Source of the DNA: Citrus sinensis
Taxonomy: Eukaryota; Streptophyta; Magnoliopsida; Sapindales; Rutaceae
DNA length: 64,000 bases
NCBI RefSeq assembly: GCF_022201045.2
Contig: NC_068558.1
Location: 49,021,501 to 49,085,500, forward strand
Reading direction: 5' to 3'
Of the stretch, positions 35,710 to 48,289 are shown in pieces. The position numbers were made by a program, and so were the translations under genes. The notes under the pieces were generated by a model. The model did no database searches and was not told where the DNA came from. It worked only from the letters and a program-made list of their open reading frames with translations. How positions within the stretch are numbered: the first letter of the stretch is position 1; each line of letters starts with the position of its first letter.

Positions 35710-38671
35710 TTAATTTATTTTCTTCCAATATTCATTTTCCCAGGCTTCGACTTGCCTTGTTAATTTAACTTTTGTGTCTGTGAAATTCTTAAGAGCAGAA
35801 GGATGGTAAGGCGGAGGCAAGGAGCATGGAATTGAATCACTAGGAGATTTGACCATTGACTCTTCCATGAACTTTCTCCATGTCCCCTTTGCTGAGCAAG
35901 CCATTGTCTCCGAACAAAGCTCAAGTGCCCCAGCAGGAATTGAGGGCTTGAATCTCAATAGCCTCGCATACTCATTTAGCAGATGAAACATGTAATCATA
36001 CACATAACCCATCTTTAAATCCTCCCGTATGAATCTGCTTGCTGCCTCACCAATGGCCTCTGCCTTTTCTGTGTGAGCGTTGCCCCAATCCACAGCAAAT
36101 TTAAGAGAAGTGCATTTGCTGTTGTCTCGGATTGGCCAGTAATGCTGCATTGGCACCATTCCTCTCGAGAAGAAATCATAATAACGTGGCCTTACGATTA
36201 AGGTCATCGAGTCACAAGCTAAAATGTATTTCTCACTTACTGACCACGCCCATCCTTCTATGTATATCTTATACCTGTGGCTGCATTGGTCTCCTAGATT
36301 CGATTGCTTGAAATTTTGTTTTGATTCTTGTCCCCAGTCCTAAAATAAATTAAAACGCGCATTCAATCAAACACAATTAATAATTACTTCAACATTTTTA
36401 TTGATATATTACTGTTAAGGCAAATATTTAATTACCTGAACATAAAGGCGAGCGTTCCAGTCATTTTTGTCCGAGGCATTGCAGGTCATCAGCTCCTTTC
36501 TGATTGGGGACACGTTTGGATTCCCTCTCCAGTAAGCATAGGGTACCCTTTCCTTCCATTTGGTTCTCTTGTTGCCTTCTTCAATGTCCTTCAACACATT
36601 ACTCCATGGCCTTATATTAGTCTCAGCCCTGCCAAAAACAAGTATTATTGCTGGTGTTATTTCACCTTTTAATATTTAACCAAATATTTACTCATTCACT
36701 AGTGGTTACTAGTATTTCCCACGGATCATATGGGCTAACTAAATTAGTAATAAGATTTCTTTTAGTTATACAAAAGATCTTCCCATCGAATCTAGCCTAC
36801 ACTCTAAATCGGAAGAGAAAAAAGTCTTGGAAACTTTACGGAAATAAATAATTCGCTTACAATATTTCTTAAAATGCACACATAATCTGTCACACTTGAC
36901 GAGTAGTCAATGAACAATCAATAGAAAATTGACATGTCAAGCGTCCAACCAATGAATAATTGATAGGTGATCCGCATGCCAGTTGCTTATCTAATCCAAA
37001 ATTGCATATGATTGATATTCAAACAACAAAATAATAATAATTATTATAATAATAACAACAAAAAAGCATCGAGCTTGAATATTTTCGCAAAATATATATA
37101 CTTGGGGGCATTTATATTTGAAATGCTGAGTTTTTGCTAGATCGTAAAGAAAAAGGCTAACTGAGCTACTTTTGAAATCTTGCTATTAAAACTCTAAACA
37201 TCATGTTTTTATTTAGATAGAAATTTCAATGAAAAATGAGGAAAAGGTGATATTTACCAGCCCCAAAAAGACCAATCAGGGAACACAATATCCAAGCTGG
37301 ACCCATCGGAGCAGTATCTGAACAAAGGTGGTGGGCCTGAATTTGGGCCTCCAAAGTCTCTGGCTCGGACGACAGGTCGGTCGTTACAGTCAAACATGAG
37401 CTCCAAATCCGGCAATCTTCCAGGGTACAATCTCAGCAGCTGCAATATTCCCCACAAAGTAAACTTGTCCCTTGTCTGTATCGACTGCTTGTACTTCTCC
37501 ACATAAGCCTTCCCGTTGACGATCACAAGCCTGAAGTGTGCGGTCTTTCTCGCCCGTTCGATCATGTCTTTTGTGATCCCTGAGTCTCTCCAGTGCCGTA
37601 GATCTTCATGAATCCATCGGAAGTACGATGGACACGTACTTAAATTTGATGGACGGTCAGGATTTTTGGGGTTGTGAGGTGTTGGATAGCTGTAATTGGT
37701 GGGGCAGCTTTGCGTTACATTATGTTTAGTGCATTGGAGATCAAATTCTTGTTGCTCGATCGGTGATTTTGCGGTAGTTATAACTGAATTTTGATGCACA
37801 ATTCCTGAAAATATAGACTGTGGACACAGTATTTAGTTATTGAATTAATATTAATACATTTTATGGGGCGGATTTTAAAATCACACTTATTCTTAAGTCA
37901 ATCCAACAATCCAAATTAAATAATATTAATGTTTAAAATTCTAGATACTTTGTTGTCGATACAGATCCCTTCTTTATATTTCCAACATCAAAAAAGTTTT
38001 TTTTTTTTTTTCCATATTGTATCTCACTTTTTATCTTTCCTCTCTATCTCTCTTTTATCATCTAAATTTTTTTTTCTCAATAATACTCAATCATCATGTT
38101 ATGAACATGCAAAATGAAAGAATACCAAAAGAACTATGCACTTGAGTTTCTTATACAACGAAGGCTTATTGAATTTAGAGGCAAAATCAATAGAAATTAT
38201 TAATTGTTTGAACTAATTAACAAACAAAAAAAAAATTATCGCCCTCAAAAGAATAATTTTAATATATTATTCTTATTATTAGAAGCGTTGTATTAAACAT
38301 TTTCGGAGTCCAAAGTGAAGAAGGAGATCAACTAGTGCATGATATTTTCATGTTGATTTGTTATGTCACAGAAATGAGACAAAAAGGTACTAATTAATAT
38401 GAATGCAAATGAAAAAAAAATTAACGGAGGGTTTAGATTTAGGAGTAGGAGGGCTTACGGAGTGGAACCAGCCAAAAAAAACTGAAGCACCAACGAAGAG
38501 GAAGAAGGTGAAGAAGGTGGCAGCTGTCTGCTTCTTTCTTGATGGTGATTGCGATGGCGCTGCAGTCAAGTGTCCATAAAGGCCTGAGGCTGAGGAGGAG
38601 CCATGCCAAATCCACTGCCATTGCCATGGCCAGCAAGTGTTCTTTTGATGTCTATTATCCTTCTTTTTCAT
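35710..38671 (-). CDS. GT90 (DUF821/CAP10, rumi-like) glycosyltransferase, copy 2
   Basis: Four exons on the minus strand, 38459-38671, 37258-37817, 36436-36628 and 35710-36339, give 531 residues. The N-terminus is Trp- and Ser-rich, then a membrane anchor (about 50-67, AATFFTFFLFVGASVFFGWF). A stem of about 70 residues follows, longer than in copy 1, with TNYSYPTPHNPKNPDRPSN. The catalytic domain aligns throughout with copy 1: CPSYFRWIHEDLRHW, FRLVIVNGKAYVEKY, WGILQLLRLYPGRLPDLELMF, DIVFPDWSFWGWAETNIRPW, RVPYAYWRGNP, SEKYILACDSMTLIV, KMGYVYDYMFHLLNEYARLL. The last exon covers what are three exons in copy 1, so two introns are absent with the reading frame kept exactly. Probably Golgi-located; substrate unknown. 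Confidence 0.9.
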
Positions 38672-38897
38672 GCCTTTGCCGCCTACATACGATTAATAAT
38701 TATTGCTATACAACAATTTGGGCTTGTGTTTCATTGATGTCTTTTACTACACCTTTTTCTTCCACATAAATTTTTCTAACGTCTTGTTTAAAACCAATCA
38801 AGAAAAAAAATGAAGGAAAAAAAAGAAAATGAAAGACTTTTAAGACCGAGGAGTGAGGATAGCAGCCATTCGTTGGTCCACGCAAATTATCGTCCTA

Positions 38898-39168
38898 GGT
38901 GCGTTTGGGATTGAAGTGCTGTAGCTTTTAAGCTACAGCTGCTGTGAAAAAAAAGCTGTAATTATGAAACAAAAGTTAATAATATATAATAAATATAAAT
39001 TTTAAATAATAATTTTGATAAAATTATTAAAGATATAATAAATTTTATATTATACAAGTGAAAAATCATATCAACATAGCTTAAAAGCTACAGCAGTTAG
39101 TGTTTACCAAACACTTTAGTACTGTAGCTTTTAAGCTATAGCTGCCCAACCTCAATTCCAAACGCACC
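38898..39168. mobile_element. Short MITE with GCTGTAGCTTTTAAGCTACAGC-type subterminal palindromes
   Basis: Left end GGTGCGTTTGGGATTGA (38898) and right end TCAATTCCAAACGCACC (ending 39168) form inverted repeats with one mismatch. CTA precedes the left end and follows the right end, a possible 3-bp target duplication. Inside each end are copies of the GTAGCTTTTAAGCTA palindrome. Length is 271 bp with no coding capacity. A PIF/Harbinger-like origin is likely from the TSD size, but CTA is not the usual TWA. Confidence 0.7.
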
Positions 39169-41851
39169 CTAAGTATGAATGAGTCATAACTCTTTATCTC
39201 AATATTAAGTAGTTGGTGTAGAAGACTGACTAACGATGGAAACATGCCTCGCGTCCTTGTTAATGAAGGGGTTGGTTCACGTTTTATGCCCACAATTTGC
39301 TCCATAATATCATCATATTAATTATTAAAATTAATTTGTAACTTACATGGTCCTGCCCATTGTTTAATTAGTGTTTCGAGCATCCCACTCAACACGATTA
39401 TGACTAATTTTACAGCAGCTCCACCGCAAGACAAACGCTGACTCTTTTACGTGCGGTCAATCAAAACAAAAATTAATGCTGCTTACAGGGGCAATAAAAT
39501 TAGGCTACTGCTAAATACAATGGTCTCTCTTGGTATTTGATTAGGTAATAACTAATAAGTTCCACTAGAACTAAGTACTTGCTTTATTGTTATTAATGTT
39601 GAATCCGTGTTCTGTCTAATCTCTTTCAATTTGTAACATCAATGACAATGAATCAGACAAAAAGGTTAATAATTTAGTTTTAGGATAATCTAGTTCAAAG
39701 TCAGTCATCGGTTTAGTGACATTCACCCTGTAATTTAGGCCTAAACACGTTTAGGGCACAGTTGATCTTGTTACCAATAGTTAAAAAACGTGTGAGAGAA
39801 AGATGTTGACGGTTAAAGTAGAAGGTAACGCTTGGGTAAACTCTTTAACTCATTACGATCATAAAATCTATCGCCCGCAATTTTATTCGAAAATTTACAA
39901 ATAGTTTGACAGAACAAAAACAAAACAGGCATATCATATGAAATTTTGTAGCATAACTGTCTAAGTCTTTGCCACCTGCCTCTTAATTGCTCGCCAAGAA
40001 AAATGAAATTATAAATTTCGGAATTCCCAAGTTAGGCATATGATCACAAATTTTGGAATTCGGTTTACAGACGACAGGATTAGGATTTCGCATGGCATGC
40101 GTGTGCCGAGATGACAAGTCGACGCATGAAAAAGAAAAACGACAGCAGCTTTGACTTGCGGGCAAAACTACGTTGCAACATGGGTTTGATACCCCTTTCT
40201 TTTGTCTTTTTCAAGGTTAATTATAATGAAGTCCTGTTATTGGTTATAAAAACAAAAACACTAAAAAATTTTAAATTTTCACACATTAATCCTGCACCTA
40301 AATATTTTTAATTGCATTAATACTTCTAAAAGCCATGATTTGTTTAGAATTCAAGCACTTATTCTCTTTATACATACAAACACTAGTAAATTAAAAGAAA
40401 AGTTTTTTGAATTATTTAAGTTATTTTAAATAAAAGAAAACTAAGGAAATATTTAAATTATTTTAAATAGAGTAATTGTTTAGAATTTTTTTACCCTTCT
40501 CTTAGTTAAGTTAATGAAAGATCTCAATCATATAGACGTGTACTAATAACTATTTAAACTATTGGGGTGGGGTAACAAATATTAATTTATTTAAGTGTGT
40601 AATTAAATTTATTCTTTTATTTAAGGACAAAAACTCAACCAAAAATACAAATTCATTGTTCAAACAAACAAAAATTATTTTACAAATTTATAAACTAACA
40701 CTTTATTATTATTAGTAAATTAACATATTTTTACTACATAATTAAATAATTGATAATATGTTAAATAAATCTTATGTTTCCAAAAAAAAATATTAACTAC
40801 ATAGAATATCAAATTAAATTTATTTTCATATTTTGTACATTACATTTACTTGAGATAGTAAAATCTCGTGTTGGAATAAAAAAGATTATGGGGTTTGAAC
40901 CTTAGTCACATCGGTGAGAGGAAACTAGTTGCCGTTATGTTAAATTAAAAAAAATTATATTTATCATTAATTATGGTTCGTAAATAATATACATAGTTTA
41001 ACTATATAATAAATTAGTTAATTTTTTAATTAATAAGTAAATTTATTAATTTAAATAGATATTAATACATGTAAGAATAAGTCATTTAATTGGAAATCTA
41101 GTTTAATAGTGTAAAAATATATATATATATATTATGGACTTTTATGTCATAATTATAAAACTTATAATTTTTCTTATTTTACATGAACAAGAGGGGCCTT
41201 TAATGTTAATAGCCTAAAATCACATCAAAGCCATTATGCAAGCGTTGTATCCAACGGTGAATTTGAAAAAGACAAAAAAATGGGGCACCAAACCCCAGAG
41301 GCAACGTAGCTGGACCCTTGACTTGCAAGTCCCACAGCGACTAAGTGCCTTAACCCACGGGGTAATTCACCAGTCAGCAGCCACACACAAATGTCTATTC
41401 CCCCCTGACTCTGCCCCAAATATTAGGCAATTACAGTTGTTGATCAAGCACATGGGAATTGCCTGTTCTATTAGTCTCTGGAACATGCATGCTTGCAATG
41501 CGCAGGCAGGCAGTAACACACATGTTTACCAATATGTTCTTTTTTCAGTCACGAAGCATAACAATAGCGAGGTTTGAACGACTTGTTTAACAACAGCTTT
41601 ACTCATCTTGTCAACAAAATTGCTCAAAGCTGATCAAGGCTTTCCAAGTCTTAACATTCTCACTGCATCTGCACCACAAGGAGAAGCAAATATAAAAGTG
41701 AAGTCTGTGTTTGCTAACTTTAGATCATTCTTTGAGAACATCAGGCTATGCACCCGAGTACTAATCTGCGTGTCCTTTCTAGTTCCCACTTTCAAATGTC
41801 AAGAGAGTTTAATGACTCCATTCAGTTTACCTCTCTCCTTGGAAGAAGGCT
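39169..41851. other. Intergenic region between GT90 copy 2 and TAD1
   Basis: Very AT-rich, especially 40300-41200, with no supportable gene. A tRNA box-B-like string (GGTTTGAACC near 40894) has no box A partner. The right part (41220-41850) is less AT-rich and includes the 3' UTR side of TAD1. Confidence 0.45.
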
Positions 41852-44722
41852 TCATATCCCAAGGGTTTTTAATGGCCAGTTATTAAAAGGTGGTCCTCCT
41901 TTAAAAACTTTTGAGGCTATATTGTATGCTTGAGCACCGTCCTGCAAAGAAATTTCATATGAAACTACTTAGAAGACAGAAGCTATTACTAGTTAGCAGA
42001 CAAGCATTTTTGCAATTTCAGAATATATTATTAAATCAGTGAAATTACCAAGGATAAACAACAATTAGCCAGGGGCTAATGCATTAGAGATTTAGCAATA
42101 GAAATGAATTCCAGGATAAGAATCTCACTCCGCCTTTCACATCTAGTGACAACCATCAGTCGAAGATAACAAAAAGTTTGATTTCAAATTAATAGAAACG
42201 ACAATCTACATCCAACTTCTTTTTAATCACAAGAGCAGAAAAAGAGATTTTACAACTCATAACATGTCACAGTGTAAAGTAACAATAAATTCGAATGAAC
42301 CAAAAAAAAAGGGGCCATTCATTTTTAAATCCAGAAAATCAAAACTACCTTGAGTTCTCTATAGGAAATATCAGCAGCTAGGCATCTGATTTTGCTTTCA
42401 TGCTTCAGAGACAAAAAAACCTGCAACAATCGATTTCTAAGGATGACAAAAATAGCAATGGTTAAGATAACGATTTTGCCTCATATGAATATCTACGGAG
42501 CATATATCTGTCACAGCTTACTTGCATAAAGACGACTGAGTAGATGGAGAAAGAGCTCCTTTAGCAGAGGTGCCTTGCTTTCTTCCCGTGGTTCCAAGAA
42601 TGACTTCATGCAGGCCGGACTTATTCCAACATATGGAGTACCTGCGAACCAAAGCATAGACCAATATTGAACAAAAAAGCACAACAGAATAATTTCAAGA
42701 CTTTTATCAAATTCAATAAAATACCCGCAAGTTAAAGTGGATGAAGCAGTCTCAGAATGCTGAAACTCCTCCGGTGGTACTGATGCCGCCAGAAAAATTG
42801 GCTGCCAATGGCATTATGAAGAATTTTGTCATTACCCTGCTCACTTTCCAAGTTATTGAAACACCAACACTTCACATACCTTATTAACTTGAAAGGGACT
42901 CGATAGTTCCTCTGATAATGGTAAAATTCGATCATACAAAGATCTTTTCAAGTGCTCCTCCAAGGGAAAATCTTCAGAAGTGTTAGGGGATCTTCCAACA
43001 GTAATGGAAGAGAGGTAAACAGGTTGAAGAAAATAGGAAAGCAAAGCTCCTGAAATTAGAGGAAGAATGACCTCATCATTTAACTCTAGCCAATGCAGAA
43101 ACAATGTGCATCAGCTGAAATATCATTGTCTAAGGAAGTAGTAGACATAGAATGCCATATTTCAAATGCATATGTATGCGAACTTAGAGCTAAGTAGAGA
43201 TATTAACTCTTATTGGGCAGATGACTTATGTTATGCACTTAACTAGTCTGCATATGCCAGAAGGCATGGAAGCTTTGGCAATATGGGAGCACCATTTTAC
43301 AACAAATTACTAATTATGCTACTTGTTGACTGTGATTGGAGTAAAAATTTTGAAACGCTCATAAATTGTAATTAAACAGACCTTGAACTCCAACAGCATT
43401 CCAACGAGCTATCTTATCTGAGCAGCTAACTGACAATGTTGTATCACCACGACCAGGCTTCCTCTGCACCCTTCCAATGTGTTGCAGGCTATCATCTGCA
43501 AGTATATACTCTTGTAAATTCTTTGAGTAAATCAGCCTCTCATGTCAATCTTATTACAATAAAACGTAGACACCCAAAAAAAAAAAAAATGCCAAAGCTC
43601 TATCATAAAAAACATATTCAAACATCATAAGAAAGAAAATAAAATTAGCCATAAAGATTTAAGTGGTACAATTTAAAACATTGGCAAGCATTAAAAAAAA
43701 AGAAGAAAGAAGAAGTGGAGCAGATAGAACATAAGTTACTCAGAAGACAACAATCAACTAACATAAGAATGATCTGGAGAAAAAAATTTAAATTCCATGA
43801 CAACCATTATTTAAATTTGAAGCCTCACAAATCCCATCTTTGGAACCATTAAGTTCATCCACAGATGACAGTGAGTTGCCTTCTCTTGAGAAGAAATTTC
43901 TCGGTGCAGAATGACATGAACTGAGTGAAGCGTCCCCACCTATAAGAAAACAAAGAAAAACATCATTAGCCTTTTGGATATACATATACATATATATATA
44001 ATTAATTAATTAACTAGTCCAAAAGAACAAATACAATTACGAAAACAAAGAAATAAATAAATAAGGGGGGAAAAAAAAAAGAACACCAAACATTACATGG
44101 CAACTGTGAAATGTATAGATGAAGTTGCCAGCCCTCTCTGAATCTGTATTTCCCTGTTGGGCCCAATTCGAAAAGAAAGTTGTTGAAAACATCATCTCGC
44201 AGACCTTCTATTCCATTACTGCATTTCTGCTTGTTCAAAACCTCAGTATAGAAGAATCTGTGTTGTTATAATATGAAAAAAAAAAAAAAAAAAAAAACTC
44301 AACTGGGTTATACACTTATGACATCCGATACAATTCCTGAAGAAATGATTTAATGATACAAATAAACCCACATAAAAAAATAAACCTCAGTAGAGCTCTA
44401 CGGGCGACGATTTCAGCGTGCGAGTCATTGACAATGTCACCATGGGGGCTCAAGAGCGAACGGCCTATACATTTTGTTCCCGTTCCAAGAGCAACAACCT
44501 CCAAATCTAAAATTAAACAAATTAACTACCAATCGCCGGCTCTTTTATTAAAAATAAAATATGAGAGAAAGGAAAAAGGAAATGACCTTTAGAAGGAGAG
44601 GAGATGAGAAACGCAGCCAAGACTGTAACTTCACGTCCTTGAGGCTTCCCCTTCTTCGGCAGTGACTTGTATTGCCACAAAACCTTCTTCGATACTTCGT
44701 CTCCCCAGCACTCAGTATCCAT
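41852..44722 (-). CDS. TAD1: tRNA-specific adenosine deaminase 1 (ADAT1/TAD1)
   Basis: Ten exons on the minus strand: 44587-44722, 44386-44506, 44097-44257, 43805-43939, 43382-43495, 42880-43049, 42725-42801, 42522-42641, 42349-42436 and 41852-41941. All phases agree and give 403 residues. The A_deamin catalytic core is complete: [14 protein letters not shown] has the zinc ligand His75 and proton-shuttle Glu77, PCGDAS supplies Cys140, and [20 protein letters not shown] supplies Cys208. This is the eukaryotic Tad1/ADAR-type deaminase, which converts adenosine 37, next to the anticodon of tRNA-Ala, to inosine. The conserved C-terminal part has [20 protein letters not shown]. Exon 9 starts at the AG before AAATCG, because the nearer AG would break the frame. 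No double-stranded-RNA-binding domain is present, which separates it from ADARs. Confidence 0.93.
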
Positions 44723-45024
44723 GTTCCATCACCACGTGCCTTCAAGAGTCAGCGAGAGGTAGACCATCGAAAATCTCTGACACGTCAGCAAAATTGGGTC
44801 ACGCACAAGATTTGGATCTTAGCTAATCAGTGCTCAAGCACGGACACCCTATACAAATGTATCAAGTCCGGTTATTAACGGGCCAAATCAGTCTAACCCA
44901 TTTACGAACAGGCCGGCTTTGGGATTAGCCCATTAGCATTCATGTATATTTAATAATTTTCTCATTCTTAGTTCTTACCGTTTTCTTATTTTTATACGTA
45001 AATCTTTATTTATATCGTTATTAT

Positions 45025-46021
45025 TAGGGATGACAATGGATTGGATCTGATCCAAGATTCACGTGATTCAAATCCAATCGGATCAGATTTGGATCGATTT
45101 AAAATAGATTTGAATCGGATTTGCATATTAATGTGTGGATCTAAGACGGATCTGGAACATGTTTGGATCTATCTTAATATTTAAATCTATATCCATATCC
45201 ACTCATCTTTTATTTTAATTTAATTTTAAAATTTTCTTAACAATTATGGAATTATAATGATAATAAATTTTATTCATAGCATATTAGTGGTATTTACAAT
45301 GCATTTAAACTCTTAAAACTTAAAGGTTAGTTTTGTAAATTTAAATGTCAGCCAGCCCCAAAGCATGTACATGCAATATTCAAATCCAAGTAATACAACC
45401 TAGCAATTTATTTTATTATATTGACCAAATAATTTTTAAGGAATATAGTTATTCATATATTTAGTCAAATATGGTCATAATAAAAATAATAAATGATTGA
45501 ATATAAATCATATTTAATTTATATATCATTATTTAATTTATATATCATTATTTAATATTATAGAAATGAGGGTGGGTGTGTTGTGGATATTAGAATGATG
45601 GAGACAATAGAATATGAAATTGATGTTACTCCTGCAATTACTTTTGAAAGATATTTTATTATCTTTCTTATTTGTTTATTTCGGTGTAAAAATATAAGCT
45701 ACAATATTTATTATATTTTTGAGAAAAATTATATAATTTATTTGTTATCAATACATTTAGCCTTCAATTTTCATTCTAAAAAATTATTACTTTTTAATTG
45801 ATGAGTTTTAGAATTCATGACGGATCTAGAGTAGATTTGGATTTTAATTTTTTTCGAATTTGGAGCAGATATATATATTTATTTCTTTTTTGAATTTGAA
45901 TATGGGGCGAAAAATATGGATTCATGACAGATATGGAGCAAATACAGATCTTAATTTTTATTGTGGATCTGGATCTGGAGTAGAGTAGATCCAACCCATA
46001 TCTGCCACATTGCCATCCCTA
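45025..46021. mobile_element. Non-autonomous hAT-type element, copy 2
   Basis: The left end TAGGGATGACAATGG (45025) and right end ATTGCCATCCCTA (ending 46021) are the same inverted termini as copy 1, with one mismatch. TTATTAT flanks both sides, a target duplication matching over seven bases. The 997-bp interior has no transposase. Its subterminal arms are full of GGATCT/AGATCC and GATCCAAATC-like motifs in both orientations, quite unlike the GCGGGT motifs of copy 1. Confidence 0.85.
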
Positions 46022-47276
46022 TTATTATACAGATGTTTGTTGGGCAATTGTATGATGTCAAACACCAAAACTTATTTTAACTAAAATTATTTTCTTATCT
46101 TACGTTACATTTTAATTTTGAAAGCCTATTCTAATAGTACAAAGAGATATTATTTACTTTGCTCTAATCTCGATCACTTTATGAATGAAAATAACTCTTA
46201 ATAGATGGTTATTACACTCATCCTCCTCCTTTTTACCGTTGAGTTACATTTATAATTGGGGTTTTTATCCTCACGAACTATTGTTTGTGTTTTATATTCA
46301 AAATTTTATCTAAAATAATAACGGATCAAATGAATTGGTTTGATAGTAAGATATAAAAAAAATGAATAAATTTTATTTAATTTTTTTGACTGAATAAAAT
46401 AACAGGTTGGCTTCAAATAACAAATCTTAATCAAACACAAAAACCACTTCAACGCCTGTGATTTTGCCTTTTCGATTTGGGAATCATGAAATTCAAAAAC
46501 TAACCTGTAAAGCCGACCTTTCACATTTATTAAATTAAAATCTCAATCATGGAATTACGATCCCTTTTTTTTTTTTCATCATTTACAGATATTTAAGAAA
46601 ATTAAGATATTAATTCACAGATACTACCACACTGGATTAGGTTGTGGAATGAAGGGTGCAGGAGAATTTAACAAAACGACAGTTACATTTAATTGATTCT
46701 CAACAGTTGCGAAACAGCACAAACCAACACAACATCTATTAACTTTTCAATCCATCAAATTCAATGTAACCGTATACATAATTTATATACGCTGTAAGCC
46801 CCACACATGTTCTGCAATCAGCACAACGCTGCTGTCGAAAACTAGGAATGGAGCATTTCACGCTCATGTAAGCTCGTGTAGTTACCTCCAATTTAATTCT
46901 TTTTATATTCTGTGTAGCTTTGTCCATTTGTAATAAATAGGTCTCTGCTCCATGTAAATGACCAACTACCCCTACAATTGAATTTAGTCATGCAAGTTTT
47001 TGTAGTATTGATTAATTTCAAGCTTATAAATTCCGTATCATAATCCTAAATTGATAACTTTTGAATTGTTACTTATTATTTGGTGTTACATGATTAATAA
47101 ATTACTACAAAATTTTTTTACAGAATTTTCTAATGTCATTATCAAATCATACATTTCAAGTTATGCCTTTTTTTTTTGCAACACAATTCATGTCGCTAAC
47201 TCTAATGTTAAAATATAAAATTATTAAAAAAATAATAATTACCTAATACATGACCATCATTAATTAGCATCGTACA
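46022..47276. other. Intergenic spacer between two hAT-type elements
   Basis: AT-rich DNA without a supportable gene. Open frames near 46306 and 46739 have no recognisable domain. Confidence 0.4.
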
Positions 47277-48289
47277 TAGGGATGGCAAAAATCCCCACGG
47301 GGACGGGTACCCTCGGGGATTTTTCCTATTCGGGGAGGGTATGAGGATAATTTCATACCCAATTTCTTATTCAGGGAGGGGACGGGAAAAATTTTTTATC
47401 CAATTTCTTATTCGGGGAGAGGATGGGGATGAGGTGGAATCCCCATCCCCTACCCATTTCCCCATTTTAATTTTTAATTTTATTTTAATTTTTTAAAATT
47501 ACTAGTAAATAAATTATAAAATTTAAATTATAAAATTATAAATATTGGTAAAAATAAAAAATATCAAAATATTTATATTATTAAACTTTTAGGCCTAATT
47601 AACTAATTAAAGTCTTAAATTTTTATTTAGGACATTAAAAAGACCGAGTAGATTCTATTAGCCAAACATTTTTTTTAATTTTAATATTCTTTAAATATTT
47701 TAAACTTAAATCTATTTTTTATTTATTTTTAGATGTTATAATTGCCCACAACGAATCATAATTTTAATATCTAATCTAATCTAATCTAATCTAATATTTA
47801 CTTTTGATTTGCTCCGATTTAACTATTGTGTTGTAAAAGGAATAGTCCACATTTATAAAGTGCCCACGCCACCATTGAAAAAGTTAATTTTGAATCTAAA
47901 TTCGATTTTATTTGTAACAATTTTGTATTAAACTATTAATTTGTTCATGATAGTTTGTAAAAGAAGTTTGTATTCCTAGCATGTTGCGTTACCTACTAAT
48001 TTAATGTATGTGACTTTTGTAATAGATATTAATTTAAGATATATTTTGAACTTTACTTTTATTTGAATTTTTTATTTTAATATGATTAACTCAAAATTGA
48101 AAAAAAAATGTATTAGTTATTCGGGGATCGGGAACCTTCGGGGATCCCCTGTTATTATTCGGGGAAGGGATGGAGATTCTCTCAAGTAATTCTGACGGGG
48201 AAGGGGAGGGGACGGGGACATACGCAAAATATCGGGGATAGGTACGGGGAGATCAGTCCCCTCCCCTCCCCTCCCCATTGCCATCCCTG
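47277..48289. mobile_element. Non-autonomous hAT-type element, copy 3
   Basis: It begins TAGGGATGGCAAAAA (47277) and ends ATTGCCATCCCTG (48277-48289). The flanks ATCGTACA on the left and TTCGTACA on the right match at seven of eight bases, though the exact right boundary is uncertain by one base. The interior, about 1 kb, lacks a transposase. Here the subterminal arms carry CGGGGA/TCCCCG motifs. A TCTAA run occurs near 47770. An apparent frame at 48117-48299 is an artefact of the GC-rich arm. Confidence 0.8.

Noticed and set aside
40880-40930. tRNA or SINE suggested by GGTTTGAACC
   Set aside because: No box A at the proper distance and no cloverleaf; a similar string near 7010 fails the same way.
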